DNA of 64,000 nt from NCBI GenBank assembly GCA_015486015.1, contig WFSL01000024.1:62001-126000 (forward strand), in the 5' to 3' direction. Under the pieces are notes generated by a model, which did no database searches, was not told the origin of the DNA, and saw only the letters and a list, made by a program, of their open reading frames with translations. A program made the translations under genes and the position numbers. Origin of the DNA: Aquificota bacterium (GTDB lineage: Bacteria > Thermosulfidibacterota > Thermosulfidibacteria > Thermosulfidibacterales > B14-G1). This document shows positions 55,891-64,000 of the stretch, one piece after another; the first letter of the stretch is position 1; each line of letters starts with the position of its first letter.

Positions 55891-56703
55891 ATGAAATGTA
55901 GCATCATAGGGGTCGGAAAGATGGGGGAGGCCATCCTAAGGGGCCTCTTATCCCTCGCTGAGGAGGGGGGGATCTCTCTCACCGGATACGAGGTTTCACC
56001 CCAAAGGAGGGGCGAAATAAGCAAGAAATATCATGTCCAGTTGGCCTCCTCTCTGGAAGATGCTATTGAGGAAAGCGATGCGGTGATCGTCGCTGTAAAG
56101 CCTCAGCAGATGGAGGCCCTCCTGAATAATATGGGGCCCCTTGTGGGGGGGAGGCTCCTGATCTCTGTGGCTGCCGGCATCACCAGTGCATTCATCCACG
56201 CCAGGGTCTCTCCGGAGGCTCGGATAGTAAGGGTGATGCCTAATACCCCTGCCCTGGTAAGGGAAGGGGCACTAGCCTATGCCTTGGGGCCTAATGCCCA
56301 AGAGGAGGACAGGAGATGGGTAGAGGCGCTTCTTAGCCCATTGGGGAAAGTAGTTGAGGTTGAAGAAGGTCTCATGGATGCAGTCACTGCCCTCTCGGGG
56401 AGTGGGCCTGCCTATGTCTATCTCTTCATGCAGTCCCTGTCGGATGCAGGGGTGAGGGTAGGCTTGCCCAGGGAATTGGCCAATCTCTTGGTTTTTCAGA
56501 CTGTGAAGGGAAGCCTGAAACTCATGGAGGAGACGGGAAGTCATCCGGCTCAGTTGATGGAGATGGTTACCTCCCCTGGAGGGACAACCATTGCTGCCCT
56601 TCATGCTATGGAGAGGGCTGGGATCAGAGGCATTGTAATGGATGGGGTCAGGGCGGCGGAGTCCCGTGCTCGAGAGCTTGCAAAGGAAAAGCAGCAGACC
56701 TAA
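55891..56703 (+). CDS. proC: Pyrroline-5-carboxylate reductase
   Basis: NAD(P)H-dependent last step of proline synthesis, 270 aa. The Rossmann site is IIGVGKMGEAILRGL at the N-terminus. IVRVMPNTPALVREGALAY near residue 111 and the signature DAVTALSGSGPAYVYLFMQS near 161 (with TSPGGTTIAALHAME near 227) are diagnostic. GGAGGTG precedes the ATG. It is followed 24 bp later by uvrA on the same strand. Confidence 0.96.
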   Translation: MKCSIIGVGKMGEAILRGLLSLAEEGGISLTGYEVSPQRRGEISKKYHVQLASSLEDAIEESDAVIVAVKPQQMEALLNNMGPLVGGRLLISVAAGITSAFIHARVSPEARIVRVMPNTPALVREGALAYALGPNAQEEDRRWVEALLSPLGKVVEVEEGLMDAVTALSGSGPAYVYLFMQSLSDAGVRVGLPRELANLLVFQTVKGSLKLMEETGSHPAQLMEMVTSPGGTTIAALHAMERAGIRGIVMDGVRAAESRARELAKEKQQT

Positions 56704-56727
56704 TCTTCCCTTTGTCAGGGGGAGGTG

Positions 56728-59559
56728 ATGGGTGAATCCTGGATATATGTGAAGGGTGCCAGGCAGCACAATTTAAAGAACATCGATGTTCAGATACCCC
56801 GCAATGCATTGGTGGTGATCACTGGCCTGTCTGGCTCTGGAAAGTCGAGTCTGGCCTTCGATACCATCTATGCAGAGGGGCAGAGGAGGTATGTGGAGTC
56901 CTTGTCTGCATATGCCCGTCAGTTCTTGTCTCTCATGGAGAAGCCTGATGTGGATGCCATAGAGGGCTTATCCCCTGCAGTGGCCATAGACCAGAAAAAG
57001 GTGACCAGAAACCCTCGTTCCACGGTGGGAACAGTGACAGAGATATACGATTACCTCAGGCTCCTCTTTGCCCGCTTAGGTACCCCTTACTGTCCCTCAT
57101 GCAACGGGCCTATTACCTCTATGTCCCCCCAAGAGATGGTGGAAGAGGTGCTATCATGGCCTCGGGCTATGAAGATACAGGTGCTCTCTCCGTTGGTGCG
57201 AGGGAGGAAGGGGGAATTCAAGGAGCTATTTTCGGCCCTGAAGAGGGAGGGTTTTGTGAGGGTAAGGGTGGACGGAGAGGTCTATCGTTTTGATGATCTC
57301 CCTCCCTTAGAGAGGAACAAGAAGCACACTATTGATCTTGTGGTGGACAGACTGGTGGTGATGGAAGGGGCCCGAGCACGGCTGGCAGATTCCCTTGAGC
57401 TGGCCCTTTGTAAGGGAGATGGGCTTGTGATCGTATGGAGGGAGGATGGGAGAGAAGTGCTCTTCAGCGAAAAACTGAGCTGTCCCATCTGTGGAATAAG
57501 CCTGCCCGAGATCTCCCCCCGAATATTCTCCTTCAACTCCCCTTATGGAGCGTGCAGCAGATGCGATGGGTTGGGATTCAGAAGGGAGATTGATCCTGAA
57601 AGGGTCGTGGATCCCTCCCTCTCTATCGCTGAGGGGGCTGTGATTCCATGGCGGGACTCCGATTATTACACCCAGTTGCTTTTCAAGATGGCCAGCCATG
57701 TAGGCATTCCTCTTCACGTCCCATTTCACGATCTCTCCCAGGAGCAACAGAAGGCTGTCCTCTATGGGACATCAGAGCGGTTTTCTTTCAGGTATCGCTG
57801 GAGGGGCAGAAGTAGGGGATTCAATACATACTTTGAGGGGGTGATACCCAATTTAGAGAGGCGCTATCGGGAGACGGAATCTGAGAGGGTAAGAGAGGAA
57901 ATTGAACAGTACATGAGGGAGATCCCCTGTCCACAATGTGGCGGTACCCGCTTGAAGCGCGAAAGCCTCTGCGTGAAAGTCCAGGGGTACAATATCGCCC
58001 AGGTGGCTGCCCTTTCCGTAACTGAGGCCCTAAATCTTTTCTCAAGGATGGAGTTTTCAGGGGAAAAGGCCTCTATAGCAGAGAGGATTCTCAGGGAAAT
58101 TATCGTTCGTTTGAGGTTTCTCCAGGAGGTGGGCCTGGGCTATCTCACCTTGGACCGGCCCTCATCTACCTTGGCTGGAGGGGAGAGTCAGCGCATCAGA
58201 TTGGCTACCCAGATAGGCTCTGGGTTAGTAGGGGTTACCTATGTCCTGGATGAGCCCAGTATAGGTTTGCATCCCAGGGATCAACACCGCTTGTTGGAGA
58301 ACCTGAAGCGACTCAGGGATCTGGGCAACACAGTGATTGTGGTGGAGCATGATGAGGCCACCATTAGGACGGCCGACTATGTGGTGGACCTGGGGCCGGG
58401 GGCAGGGCGTGATGGGGGATATGTCGTGGCTGCAGGCCCCCCATCTGCAATAGAGGAAGAGCCATCCTCCATTACAGGCATGTATCTGAGGGGAGAAAAG
58501 AGGGTACCAATGCCTTTGAAACGGCGCTCTCCGAAGGCCTGCCTCACCATCGAAGGTGCTACTCTACACAACCTCAAGGGCATAGATGTCACCATCCCGT
58601 TGGGGTGTCTTGTGTGTGTAACCGGGGTCTCGGGCTCGGGTAAGTCTAGCTTAGTGATAGAGACCCTTTACCCGGCCCTAAGGAATAGGCTGTCCGGGAC
58701 CAGACTCCCTGCAGGGCCCCATAAAAGGATCTCAGGGGCCGAGCACCTGGACAAGGTGGTTATGGTGGACCAGTCCCCCATTGGGAGGACCCCACGCTCC
58801 AATCCAGCCACCTATACTGGCGTGTTCACTCCCATCAGGGAGGTGTTTGCACGTCTTCCCGAAAGTAGGGCAAGGGGGTACAGACCCGGGCGGTTCAGCT
58901 TCAATGTAAAAGGGGGGCGTTGCGAACACTGTCGTGGAGAGGGTGCGATCTTAGTGGAGATGCACTTTCTCCCAGATATGTATGTGACCTGCCAGGTGTG
59001 CAATGGCAAGCGGTACAACAATGAAACCCTGGATATACGTTACAAGGGGAAGAACATCCACGATGTATTGGAGATGACCGTGGATGAAGCATTGACCTTT
59101 TTCCAGCACATACCGGCCATAAGCCGGAGACTGGAGACCTTGCAGCAGGTAGGGTTGGGATACATCAAGTTGGGTCAATCTGCTACCACCTTATCCGGTG
59201 GAGAGGCCCAGAGGGTGAAGCTGAGCCGAGAACTCTCTCGTCGATCCCATGGGAGTACGCTTTACATATTGGATGAGCCTACCACGGGGCTCCATCTCGA
59301 GGATGTGTGCCATCTCCTGAAGATACTGCATCGTCTGGTGGATATGGGTAATACAGTGGTTGTAATTGAACACCATCTGGATGTCATTAAGAACGCCGAT
59401 TGGGTGATAGATCTGGGCCCAGAAGGGGGAGAGGAGGGAGGATATGTGGTGGCCCAGGGCCCCCCAGAACAGGTAGCAGCTTCACCTGCCTCTATCACGG
59501 GCAGTTTTCTGCGCCCTATTCTTGAAAAGAATGTATTATCAGTTAGTTATGGCCGATAA
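56728..59559 (+). CDS. uvrA: Excinuclease ABC subunit A
   Basis: Damage-recognition ATPase of nucleotide excision repair, 943 aa. The two ABC units have Walker A GLSGSGKSSLAFDT near 32 and GVSGSGKSSLVIET near 632, and signatures LAGGESQRIRLATQIGS and LSGGEAQRVKLSRELS. Zinc sites are CPIC...CSRC (about 252-283) and CEHCRGEG...CQVCNGKRY (about 732-760). A GTG just before the ATG is also possible; both stand close behind GGGGGAGG. It is downstream of proC, convergent with the gcvH-like gene. Confidence 0.97.
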   Translation: MGESWIYVKGARQHNLKNIDVQIPRNALVVITGLSGSGKSSLAFDTIYAEGQRRYVESLSAYARQFLSLMEKPDVDAIEGLSPAVAIDQKKVTRNPRSTVGTVTEIYDYLRLLFARLGTPYCPSCNGPITSMSPQEMVEEVLSWPRAMKIQVLSPLVRGRKGEFKELFSALKREGFVRVRVDGEVYRFDDLPPLERNKKHTIDLVVDRLVVMEGARARLADSLELALCKGDGLVIVWREDGREVLFSEKLSCPICGISLPEISPRIFSFNSPYGACSRCDGLGFRREIDPERVVDPSLSIAEGAVIPWRDSDYYTQLLFKMASHVGIPLHVPFHDLSQEQQKAVLYGTSERFSFRYRWRGRSRGFNTYFEGVIPNLERRYRETESERVREEIEQYMREIPCPQCGGTRLKRESLCVKVQGYNIAQVAALSVTEALNLFSRMEFSGEKASIAERILREIIVRLRFLQEVGLGYLTLDRPSSTLAGGESQRIRLATQIGSGLVGVTYVLDEPSIGLHPRDQHRLLENLKRLRDLGNTVIVVEHDEATIRTADYVVDLGPGAGRDGGYVVAAGPPSAIEEEPSSITGMYLRGEKRVPMPLKRRSPKACLTIEGATLHNLKGIDVTIPLGCLVCVTGVSGSGKSSLVIETLYPALRNRLSGTRLPAGPHKRISGAEHLDKVVMVDQSPIGRTPRSNPATYTGVFTPIREVFARLPESRARGYRPGRFSFNVKGGRCEHCRGEGAILVEMHFLPDMYVTCQVCNGKRYNNETLDIRYKGKNIHDVLEMTVDEALTFFQHIPAISRRLETLQQVGLGYIKLGQSATTLSGGEAQRVKLSRELSRRSHGSTLYILDEPTTGLHLEDVCHLLKILHRLVDMGNTVVVIEHHLDVIKNADWVIDLGPEGGEEGGYVVAQGPPEQVAASPASITGSFLRPILEKNVLSVSYGR

Positions 59560-59643
59560 GGGTGGGAGCTTAAATTTCATGCAAGGCTACTCTCCCTCCC
59601 AAAACCTGTGTAGATAGAGACAAAACTCACACGATTTTCCCCA

Positions 59644-59670
59644 GCATTTCCCCAGGCAATGGGGAAATGC
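59644..59670. terminator. Perfect 11 bp hairpin between convergent uvrA and gcvH-like genes
   Basis: GCATTTCCCCA / TGGGGAAATGC with a 5-base loop GGCAA. No T-run follows on either strand, so it may be a weak or Rho-assisted terminator for both genes, or an mRNA end protector. Confidence 0.45.
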
Positions 59671-59691
59671 AGAAATAATACAAACTAAGTT

Positions 59692-60111
59692 CTATTCTTC
59701 TCCCTCCTCAAGTGGAAGGGTCTCCAGCTCCCTCTCAATTAGGGCTTGGTAGTCGCTGGCATCCATAAGCCTCTTGAGTTCCTCTGGGTCTTCCATCTCT
59801 ATCACAGCAATCCATCCTTCCCCATAGGGGTCGTCATTTATGATGGATGGGTCATCCAGCAAGAAGCTATTAACCTCGGTCACTCGCCCAGATAGGGGCG
59901 CATAGATCTCTGTAACGCCTCGGATGGACTCCAAGGATCCTATCACTTCCATCTGTTGTACCCTCATGCCTACCTCAGGCAACTCCACATAGGATATCTC
60001 TCCCAGCTCATTCTGGACGAACTCGGTAACACCCATTACCACTTGGCCTTCCCCCTCTTGCCTCACCCACGAGTGCTCCCGTGTGTACAATAAATCCTCT
60101 GGAAACTCCAT
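59692..60111 (-). CDS. gcvH: GcvH-like protein with Arg at the lipoyl-lysine position
   Basis: 139 aa with the glycine cleavage H fold: YTREHSWVRQEGEGQVVMGVTEF, GEISYVELPEVG and DPYGEGWIAVIEME are all in place (each cited in part). The lipoylation loop, usually ESVKA, reads LESIRGVTEIYAPLSG: codon CGA at 59922-59920 makes residue 64 Arg, so lipoic acid cannot be attached in the normal way. An upstream start at 60177 is rejected; the ATG at 60111 has a perfect GAGGAGG. No gcvT, gcvP or lipoyl ligase gene is near. It may be a non-catalytic paralogue. Confidence 0.85.
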   Translation of the reverse strand: MEFPEDLLYTREHSWVRQEGEGQVVMGVTEFVQNELGEISYVELPEVGMRVQQMEVIGSLESIRGVTEIYAPLSGRVTEVNSFLLDDPSIINDDPYGEGWIAVIEMEDPEELKRLMDASDYQALIERELETLPLEEGEE

Positions 60112-60232
60112 TGGCCACCTCCTCAGTTTCCCAAGGCCTCTGTTCTTAATACATACCACGCCCTTTTCCTGGGCCATTAGAGCTGAGCTAAATATAAGTA
60201 TATCCCTTGAATAGAGGCTTCAAGGGGCGTAC

Positions 60233-61615
60233 TCACAGCCTTGTTATGAATGCCACGGCCTCCTCTCTGTTTCTTACCTTTCCTTCCTCCTGAGCCTCTA
60301 CCAGTGCCTTCAGGATTTCGCCCACCTTGGGGCCGGGAGAGAGACTCAAGATCTTCATCACCTCTTTTCCATTGAGCAGTGGACGCTGCATCCTCTCGTC
60401 GGAGAGGAAGGTGGTGTAATAAAAGGATAGCAGCTCTTCTACCTTGGGGAGGAAATAGAAGAAACCCCTCTCTCCACTACTTGCCAAGGTGTCAGCCAGG
60501 GAGAGGAGGGCCACCAACACCCCCTTGTCGCCCAACCGACGGAAGAATCGTCCCTTGGCCTTAGGGGTTATTACATCCTGTCTGGCAAGCAGATGTATCC
60601 ACATGTGGTGTGCGATCAAGAGGGAGAGGAGGGTAGAGGCGTTTGTGCCAAGGCCTAATCTCCTCCCTATCCCTTTCGCTATGACCCCACCCTCCCTGTC
60701 GTGTCCCCAGAAGGTGAGATCCTCTCCCCTCTCTGCCATGGTTGGTGGCTTGCCTATATCGTGTAAAAGGGAGGCCAACTTGAGCACAACCCCCATAGAG
60801 ATGCCTCCCTCTACTTTCTTCTTCAAGATGCCTTTCATCCTGAAGGTGTGGTTGGGAAAGAGGTAGCTTAGGAAAGGGAGTATCCGTTCCAATGCCTTGA
60901 GGGTCCCCAAGAGGTGGCCTTTAAGGTCTGTACCACACCACTTCCCCTGAAGGATGCCCCGTCCTTCCTCTACCTCAGGGAGGAGGTGCGAGAGCGCACC
61001 ACAGGCATCCATTGCATAGAATGCCTTTGAAGACAGGGGGTGGCTCAGGATGAGGGATAGCTCCTCCCTGATGCGTTCAGGGGCTGCCTGGGGAAGCAGG
61101 TGGGCATCTCGTCTCAGCATCTCTAAGGTATCAGGGGTAGGGGAAAAGCCCAGTAAGAGGGATAAACGGTAGGTCCTGAGCAACCTAAGTGGGTCTTTTT
61201 TGAAGGTCCACGGTGTCAAGGCCCTTAGCCTCCTCAACCTCATGTCCCGTCTCCCCCCCCACGGATCCGCCAGTTGCTTTTGAGAGAGGGAGTAGGCCAT
61301 GGCGTTAACGGTGAAATCCCTCTCTTGAAGGTCCTCTTCCAGTGTGGGAGCCTTGGGAGCCGAGATGTCTACCTGATACCCACCGCATATAGCCCGATAG
61401 ATGCCTCTCAGGGGGTCCAAAGGGAACCATGGGCAAGGCATCCCCTCAAGGAGATCCAAAGGATTGCCAAAGTACAAGAGATCCATATCCTTGGAGTCCC
61501 TCCCCAATAGAAGGTCTCTTAGGAACCCCCCTACCAAGAAAAGGTCCCCTTTAGATCTGGCCTGAAAGGAGGCCAAGATCCTCCATGCCTCTTTTGGTAT
61601 CCGGTCTTCCATCAT
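60233..61615 (-). CDS. cca: tRNA nucleotidyltransferase/poly(A) polymerase family with HD domain
   Basis: 460 aa class II nucleotidyltransferase that adds or repairs tRNA CCA ends (or an A- or CC-adding half enzyme). The head domain has GGFLRDLLLGRDSKDMDLL with the metal Asp pair near residue 40, YQVDIS, and LQERDFTVNAMAYSL near 97. DPLRLLRTYRLSLLL follows, then an HD domain (LLHDIGKPPTMAERG near 287, LIAHHMW near 333). The neck residues that set nucleotide choice cannot be read with certainty. It is divergent from kdsC. Confidence 0.88.
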   Translation of the reverse strand: MMEDRIPKEAWRILASFQARSKGDLFLVGGFLRDLLLGRDSKDMDLLYFGNPLDLLEGMPCPWFPLDPLRGIYRAICGGYQVDISAPKAPTLEEDLQERDFTVNAMAYSLSQKQLADPWGGRRDMRLRRLRALTPWTFKKDPLRLLRTYRLSLLLGFSPTPDTLEMLRRDAHLLPQAAPERIREELSLILSHPLSSKAFYAMDACGALSHLLPEVEEGRGILQGKWCGTDLKGHLLGTLKALERILPFLSYLFPNHTFRMKGILKKKVEGGISMGVVLKLASLLHDIGKPPTMAERGEDLTFWGHDREGGVIAKGIGRRLGLGTNASTLLSLLIAHHMWIHLLARQDVITPKAKGRFFRRLGDKGVLVALLSLADTLASSGERGFFYFLPKVEELLSFYYTTFLSDERMQRPLLNGKEVMKILSLSPGPKVGEILKALVEAQEEGKVRNREEAVAFITRL

Positions 61616-61671
61616 GGTTTGACTGGGAATATATCCTAAGGGTAACCTAAGACAACAGCAGGAGACAGGGC

Positions 61672-62184
61672 GTGGAGAGATTGAAGAGAGTAAGATTGGT
61701 GGCGATGGATGTGGACGGTGTACTCACCGATGGGGGGATCATTTTGGGCACCCATGGGCAGGAAATCAAACGCTTCCACGTGAGGGACGGCCATGGCATG
61801 GTGCTCTTGCACCGGGTGGGAATCAGGACCGCCATTATTACAGGCAGACACTCTCAAGTGGTAGAGAGGAGGGCACAGGAGCTGGGAATAACCTTCCTCT
61901 TCCAGGGGAGCATGGATAAGCTTGCTACTTACGGCGAACTGAAGAGTCAGGCAGGGGTCCAGGATGAGGAGGTGGCTTATATTGGTGACGACCTGGTAGA
62001 TATCCCTATCATGATGAGGGTAGGTGTGGCCGTTGCTGTTGCTGATGCCCATCCTATGGTCCGTGAGGTAGCCCATTTTGTGACTAAGGTCCCCGGTGGT
62101 CATGGTGCCGTGCGAGAATTTGCAGAGGCGCTCCTCAAGGCCCAAGGAAAGTGGGAAGAGGCCACGAGGCAGTATAGGGGATGA
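61672..62184 (+). CDS. kdsC: 3-deoxy-D-manno-octulosonate 8-phosphate phosphatase
   Basis: HAD-type phosphatase making free Kdo for LPS core, 170 aa. The nucleophile loop is VAMDVDGVLTDGG (DxDG), motif II lies in AIITGR, and motif IV is YIGDDLVDIPIM. The capless C1-type tetrameric fold and length fit KdsC. The start is GTG with AGGAGA six bases before it. It overlaps lptC by 4 bp, heading the LPS-transport operon kdsC-lptC-lptA-lptB. Confidence 0.95.
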   Translation: MERLKRVRLVAMDVDGVLTDGGIILGTHGQEIKRFHVRDGHGMVLLHRVGIRTAIITGRHSQVVERRAQELGITFLFQGSMDKLATYGELKSQAGVQDEEVAYIGDDLVDIPIMMRVGVAVAVADAHPMVREVAHFVTKVPGGHGAVREFAEALLKAQGKWEEATRQYRG

Positions 62185-62726
62185 AGAAGGTTACCAAAGG
62201 CAGGCTTATCCTCTTTCTGGGCTTGGTGGTGCTGGGATTGACGGCCTGGGTTCTGTGGAGGGGGGTTTCTTTTTACAGGGAGGAGGGAAAGAGGGCTGTG
62301 CATGAGAACGAGACAATGGAAAAGGGTTTTATGAAACACATCCATCTCACCAGCACACGAGGGGGGCAAGTGATATGGGCATTAGACGCTGTGAAGGCCC
62401 AGTTGGTGGGGGACGAGGTACACCTGTGGGATGTGCGGATCACCTACTATCTCAAGTCCAGGAGGCCCCTTCTTATCTACGGTAGAGAGGGACTGCTGAA
62501 CAGGAGACAGAAAAAGGGAGAGATATGGGGGGACGTACGTATGATGCTTGGCTCTGAGTGCCTCACAGTTAATAGGCTCTACTGGGATACCAAGAGGAAC
62601 CTTGTGAGCAGTCCCCTTCCCTTTCATGTGCGGGGGAGGTATCAGGTTGATGGGGTGGGTTTTGTGGCTCAACCATCCGCCGAGTGGGTAAAGGTGAGGA
62701 CACTGAAGAAGGCGGTGTTTCGATGA
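62181..62726 (+). CDS. lptC: LPS export protein LptC
   Basis: Bitopic inner-membrane component of the LPS bridge, 181 aa. One N-terminal transmembrane helix (about residues 8-28) anchors a periplasmic beta-jellyroll (MKHIHLTSTRGGQVIWALDA, then GEIWGDVRMM). LptC sequences are poorly conserved; the call rests on fold-like pattern, size and position between kdsC and lptA. It overlaps both neighbours by 4 bp. Confidence 0.85.
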   Translation: MKKVTKGRLILFLGLVVLGLTAWVLWRGVSFYREEGKRAVHENETMEKGFMKHIHLTSTRGGQVIWALDAVKAQLVGDEVHLWDVRITYYLKSRRPLLIYGREGLLNRRQKKGEIWGDVRMMLGSECLTVNRLYWDTKRNLVSSPLPFHVRGRYQVDGVGFVAQPSAEWVKVRTLKKAVFR

Positions 62727-63256
62727 AGAGGGTACTGACGTTTATCTGCTTTATGGTTATTGTGCTTGCCTGGACGGGTTGGTGTTCGGGGAAGGCGAAG
62801 GGGGGCCCTGGTGCGAAGAAACCCATCACAGTCACATCTCAGAAGATGGAGGCTCACGCTAAGGAGGGATGGGTCCTGTTTATCGGCAAGGTGAGGGCGG
62901 TACAGGGGGATCTCACCCTCTACACTGACAGGTTGCAGGTCTTCATAGCCCGCAAAGGCGGGAAGGTAGAGAGGATCCTTGCCCAGGGCCATGTAAAGGT
63001 GGAGAGGGGAGATAAGGTGATCCTCTCAGACAGGGCAGAATACAGACTGAAGGATGGTGTGGTGGAGTTTACGGGCCACCCAAAGGCCTGGGAAGGTAAG
63101 AACCTGGTCTTGGGAGAGAAGATGCTTTACTATCCTAAGGAAGACAAGAGCGTTGTGGTTGGTGGGAAGGGCCGGGTCAATGCAGTGATCTATCCAGAGG
63201 GGGAGTTGAAGCATGAAGTTAAGGGCCCAGGGCCTGGAAAAAAGCTTCAAAAATAG
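62723..63256 (+). CDS. lptA: Periplasmic LPS-binding bridge protein LptA
   Basis: 177 aa. A signal peptide (1-21) is followed by an OstA-type beta-jellyroll. Family patterns are PITVTSQKMEAHAKEGWVLF, GKVRAVQGDLTLYTDRLQVF and ILAQGHVKVERGDKVILSDR. Monomers stack head to tail to carry LPS to LptDE. An earlier start at 62684 lies deep inside lptC; the ATG at 62723 overlaps the lptC stop (ATGA) and gives a clean signal peptide. It overlaps lptB by 44 bp. Confidence 0.9.
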   Translation: MKRVLTFICFMVIVLAWTGWCSGKAKGGPGAKKPITVTSQKMEAHAKEGWVLFIGKVRAVQGDLTLYTDRLQVFIARKGGKVERILAQGHVKVERGDKVILSDRAEYRLKDGVVEFTGHPKAWEGKNLVLGEKMLYYPKEDKSVVVGGKGRVNAVIYPEGELKHEVKGPGPGKKLQK

Positions 63257-63932
63257 GAAGGTGGTAAATAAGGTCTCCTTAGAGGTAGCCACGGGGGAGG
63301 TGGTGGGCCTTTTGGGTCCTAACGGCGCGGGGAAGACCACTATATTCTACATGATCACTGGTCTCATATCCCCTGATGCCGGCGCTATATACATGGGTGA
63401 TATGAACATAAGCGATCTCCCCATGTACAAGAGGGCGCGACTGGGTTTAGGGTATCTTCCCCAGGAACCCTCTGCCTTCAGGAAACTCACAGTGTGGGAA
63501 AATGTGATGGCGGTGCTGGAGCTTCTTGATGTCCCCGTTGGGGAGCGTGAGGCCAGGACCCGTCGCCTCTTGCGAGACATGGGCCTGGAAAAGGTGAAGG
63601 ATAACCTCGCTTACACCCTTTCAGGTGGAGAGAGACGCAGGGTGGAGATTGCCAGGGCCTTGGCACTCGCCCCGAAGTTTATCCTTTTAGATGAACCCTT
63701 TGCTGGCATTGACCCCATTGTAGTGGGGGAGCTCCAAGGAGTGATCACATCCATGAAAGAGAGGGGGATAGGCGTGATCATAACTGACCACAACGTGCGG
63801 GAGACCCTTCATATTACAGACAGGGCGTATGTGATAAATGAAGGGGAGATCGTCGAGGCAGGGCCACCCCAGGTGATTGCCTCCAGTGAAAAGATCAGGA
63901 GCATTTACTTAGGGGAGGGATTTTCCCTTTGA
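63213..63932 (+). CDS. lptB: LPS export ABC transporter ATPase LptB
   Basis: Cytoplasmic ATPase that, with LptFG, drives LPS extraction, 239 aa. Walker A is GLLGPNGAGKTT, the Q-loop region is GYLPQEPSAFRKLTVWENV, the signature is LSGGERRRVEIARALA, and Walker B with the catalytic Glu is FILLDEPFAGID; the switch His is in ITDHNVRET. DHNVRETL and the C-terminal YLGEGFSL are typical of LptB. It begins inside lptA (44 bp overlap) and ends 27 bp before hpf; rpoN, which often follows, is absent here. Confidence 0.96.
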   Translation: MKLRAQGLEKSFKNRKVVNKVSLEVATGEVVGLLGPNGAGKTTIFYMITGLISPDAGAIYMGDMNISDLPMYKRARLGLGYLPQEPSAFRKLTVWENVMAVLELLDVPVGEREARTRRLLRDMGLEKVKDNLAYTLSGGERRRVEIARALALAPKFILLDEPFAGIDPIVVGELQGVITSMKERGIGVIITDHNVRETLHITDRAYVINEGEIVEAGPPQVIASSEKIRSIYLGEGFSL

Positions 63933-63959
63933 ACCAATGCCAGGATTAGGAGGGATAAT

Positions 63960-64000
63960 ATGCAGGTGAGGATAACGGGAAGGAACATTCAGCTTACAGA
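63960..64000 (+). CDS. hpf: Start of ribosome hibernation promoting factor (truncated by window)
   Basis: Thirteen codons, MQVRITGRNIQLT, match the start of HPF/RaiA proteins (typically MQxxITGRxIExT). AGGAGG lies 6-7 bases upstream. The position after lptB fits the conserved lptB-(rpoN)-hpf order. The rest lies outside the window, so long versus short HPF type cannot be told. Confidence 0.65.
   Translation, partial: MQVRITGRNIQLT

Noticed and set aside
1-64000. tRNA genes, rRNA, CRISPR arrays, prophage or defence islands
   Set aside because: No TpsiC-arm consensus, regular direct repeats, integrase or known defence domains were seen on either strand.

Overview
The window reads as core chromosome of a Gram-negative, probably thermophilic bacterium of the former Deltaproteobacteria (Desulfobacterota/Thermodesulfobacteriota type). 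An LPS outer membrane is indicated by lpxC, kdsC, lptC-lptA-lptB, lgt and a Kdo/WaaP-like kinase. A type IV pilus operon and a small periplasmic tetraheme class III cytochrome c fit that group. Arginine is written mostly AGG/AGA and proteins are rich in Glu/Lys, which is usual in thermophiles. The lineage and lifestyle are inferences. Genes are densely packed, with many 1-40 bp overlaps. I saw no tRNA, rRNA, CRISPR array, intact insertion sequence or prophage.

Layout. 1-2.9 kb: nadE and lpxC. 2.9-11.2 kb (minus strand): an HspR-type heat-shock cluster transcribed dnaK, cbpA-like dnaJ, hspR, clpB, then a group 2 sigma factor and an iron alcohol dehydrogenase, with a HAIR-like element over the dnaK promoter. 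11.4-13.8 kb: stomatin-like protein, iron-sulfur flavoprotein, tiny zinc-ribbon protein, cytochrome c. 14-17.4 kb: dnaG-rpoD. 17.5-18.9 kb: NhaD-type antiporter. 19.5-26.7 kb: pilN-pilO-pilP-pilQ running into aroC-aroK-aroQ, an aminopeptidase P and ybgC. The slot where pilM is expected holds only degenerate, transposase-like DNA. 27-30.7 kb: hisD and ppsA. 30.7-35.4 kb: signalling (HD-GYP regulator, NarL-type regulator, a GAF/degenerate-GGDEF protein coupled to a lone mreB). 35.4-37.5 kb: nth, rsmE, comF. 37.6-42.7 kb: class 1A-like dihydroorotate dehydrogenase, methyltransferase, a degenerate NtrC-like regulator, MFS transporter, lgt. 42.8-49.9 kb: kinase, yjbQ, GNAT, coaE, polA, nitronate monooxygenase, lipoprotein. 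49.9-59.6 kb: histone-deacetylase-like hydrolase, mgtE, secA, HU, proC, uvrA. 59.7-61.6 kb: gcvH-like gene and cca. 61.7-64 kb: kdsC-lptC-lptA-lptB and the start of hpf.

Most genes are housekeeping. The points worth a second look are: (i) a GcvH homologue with Arg in place of the lipoyl Lys; (ii) an NtrC-family regulator lacking GAFTGA and the Walker B Glu, together with the absence of rpoN from its usual place between lptB and hpf, which hints at loss of sigma-54 control; (iii) a SPOR-AMIN-secretin PilQ in an operon whose pilM position is occupied by decayed DNA; (iv) mreB translationally coupled to a pseudo-diguanylate-cyclase-like protein; (v) a sigma factor inside the HspR heat-shock cluster. 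I did not find a clear new defence or mobile system.
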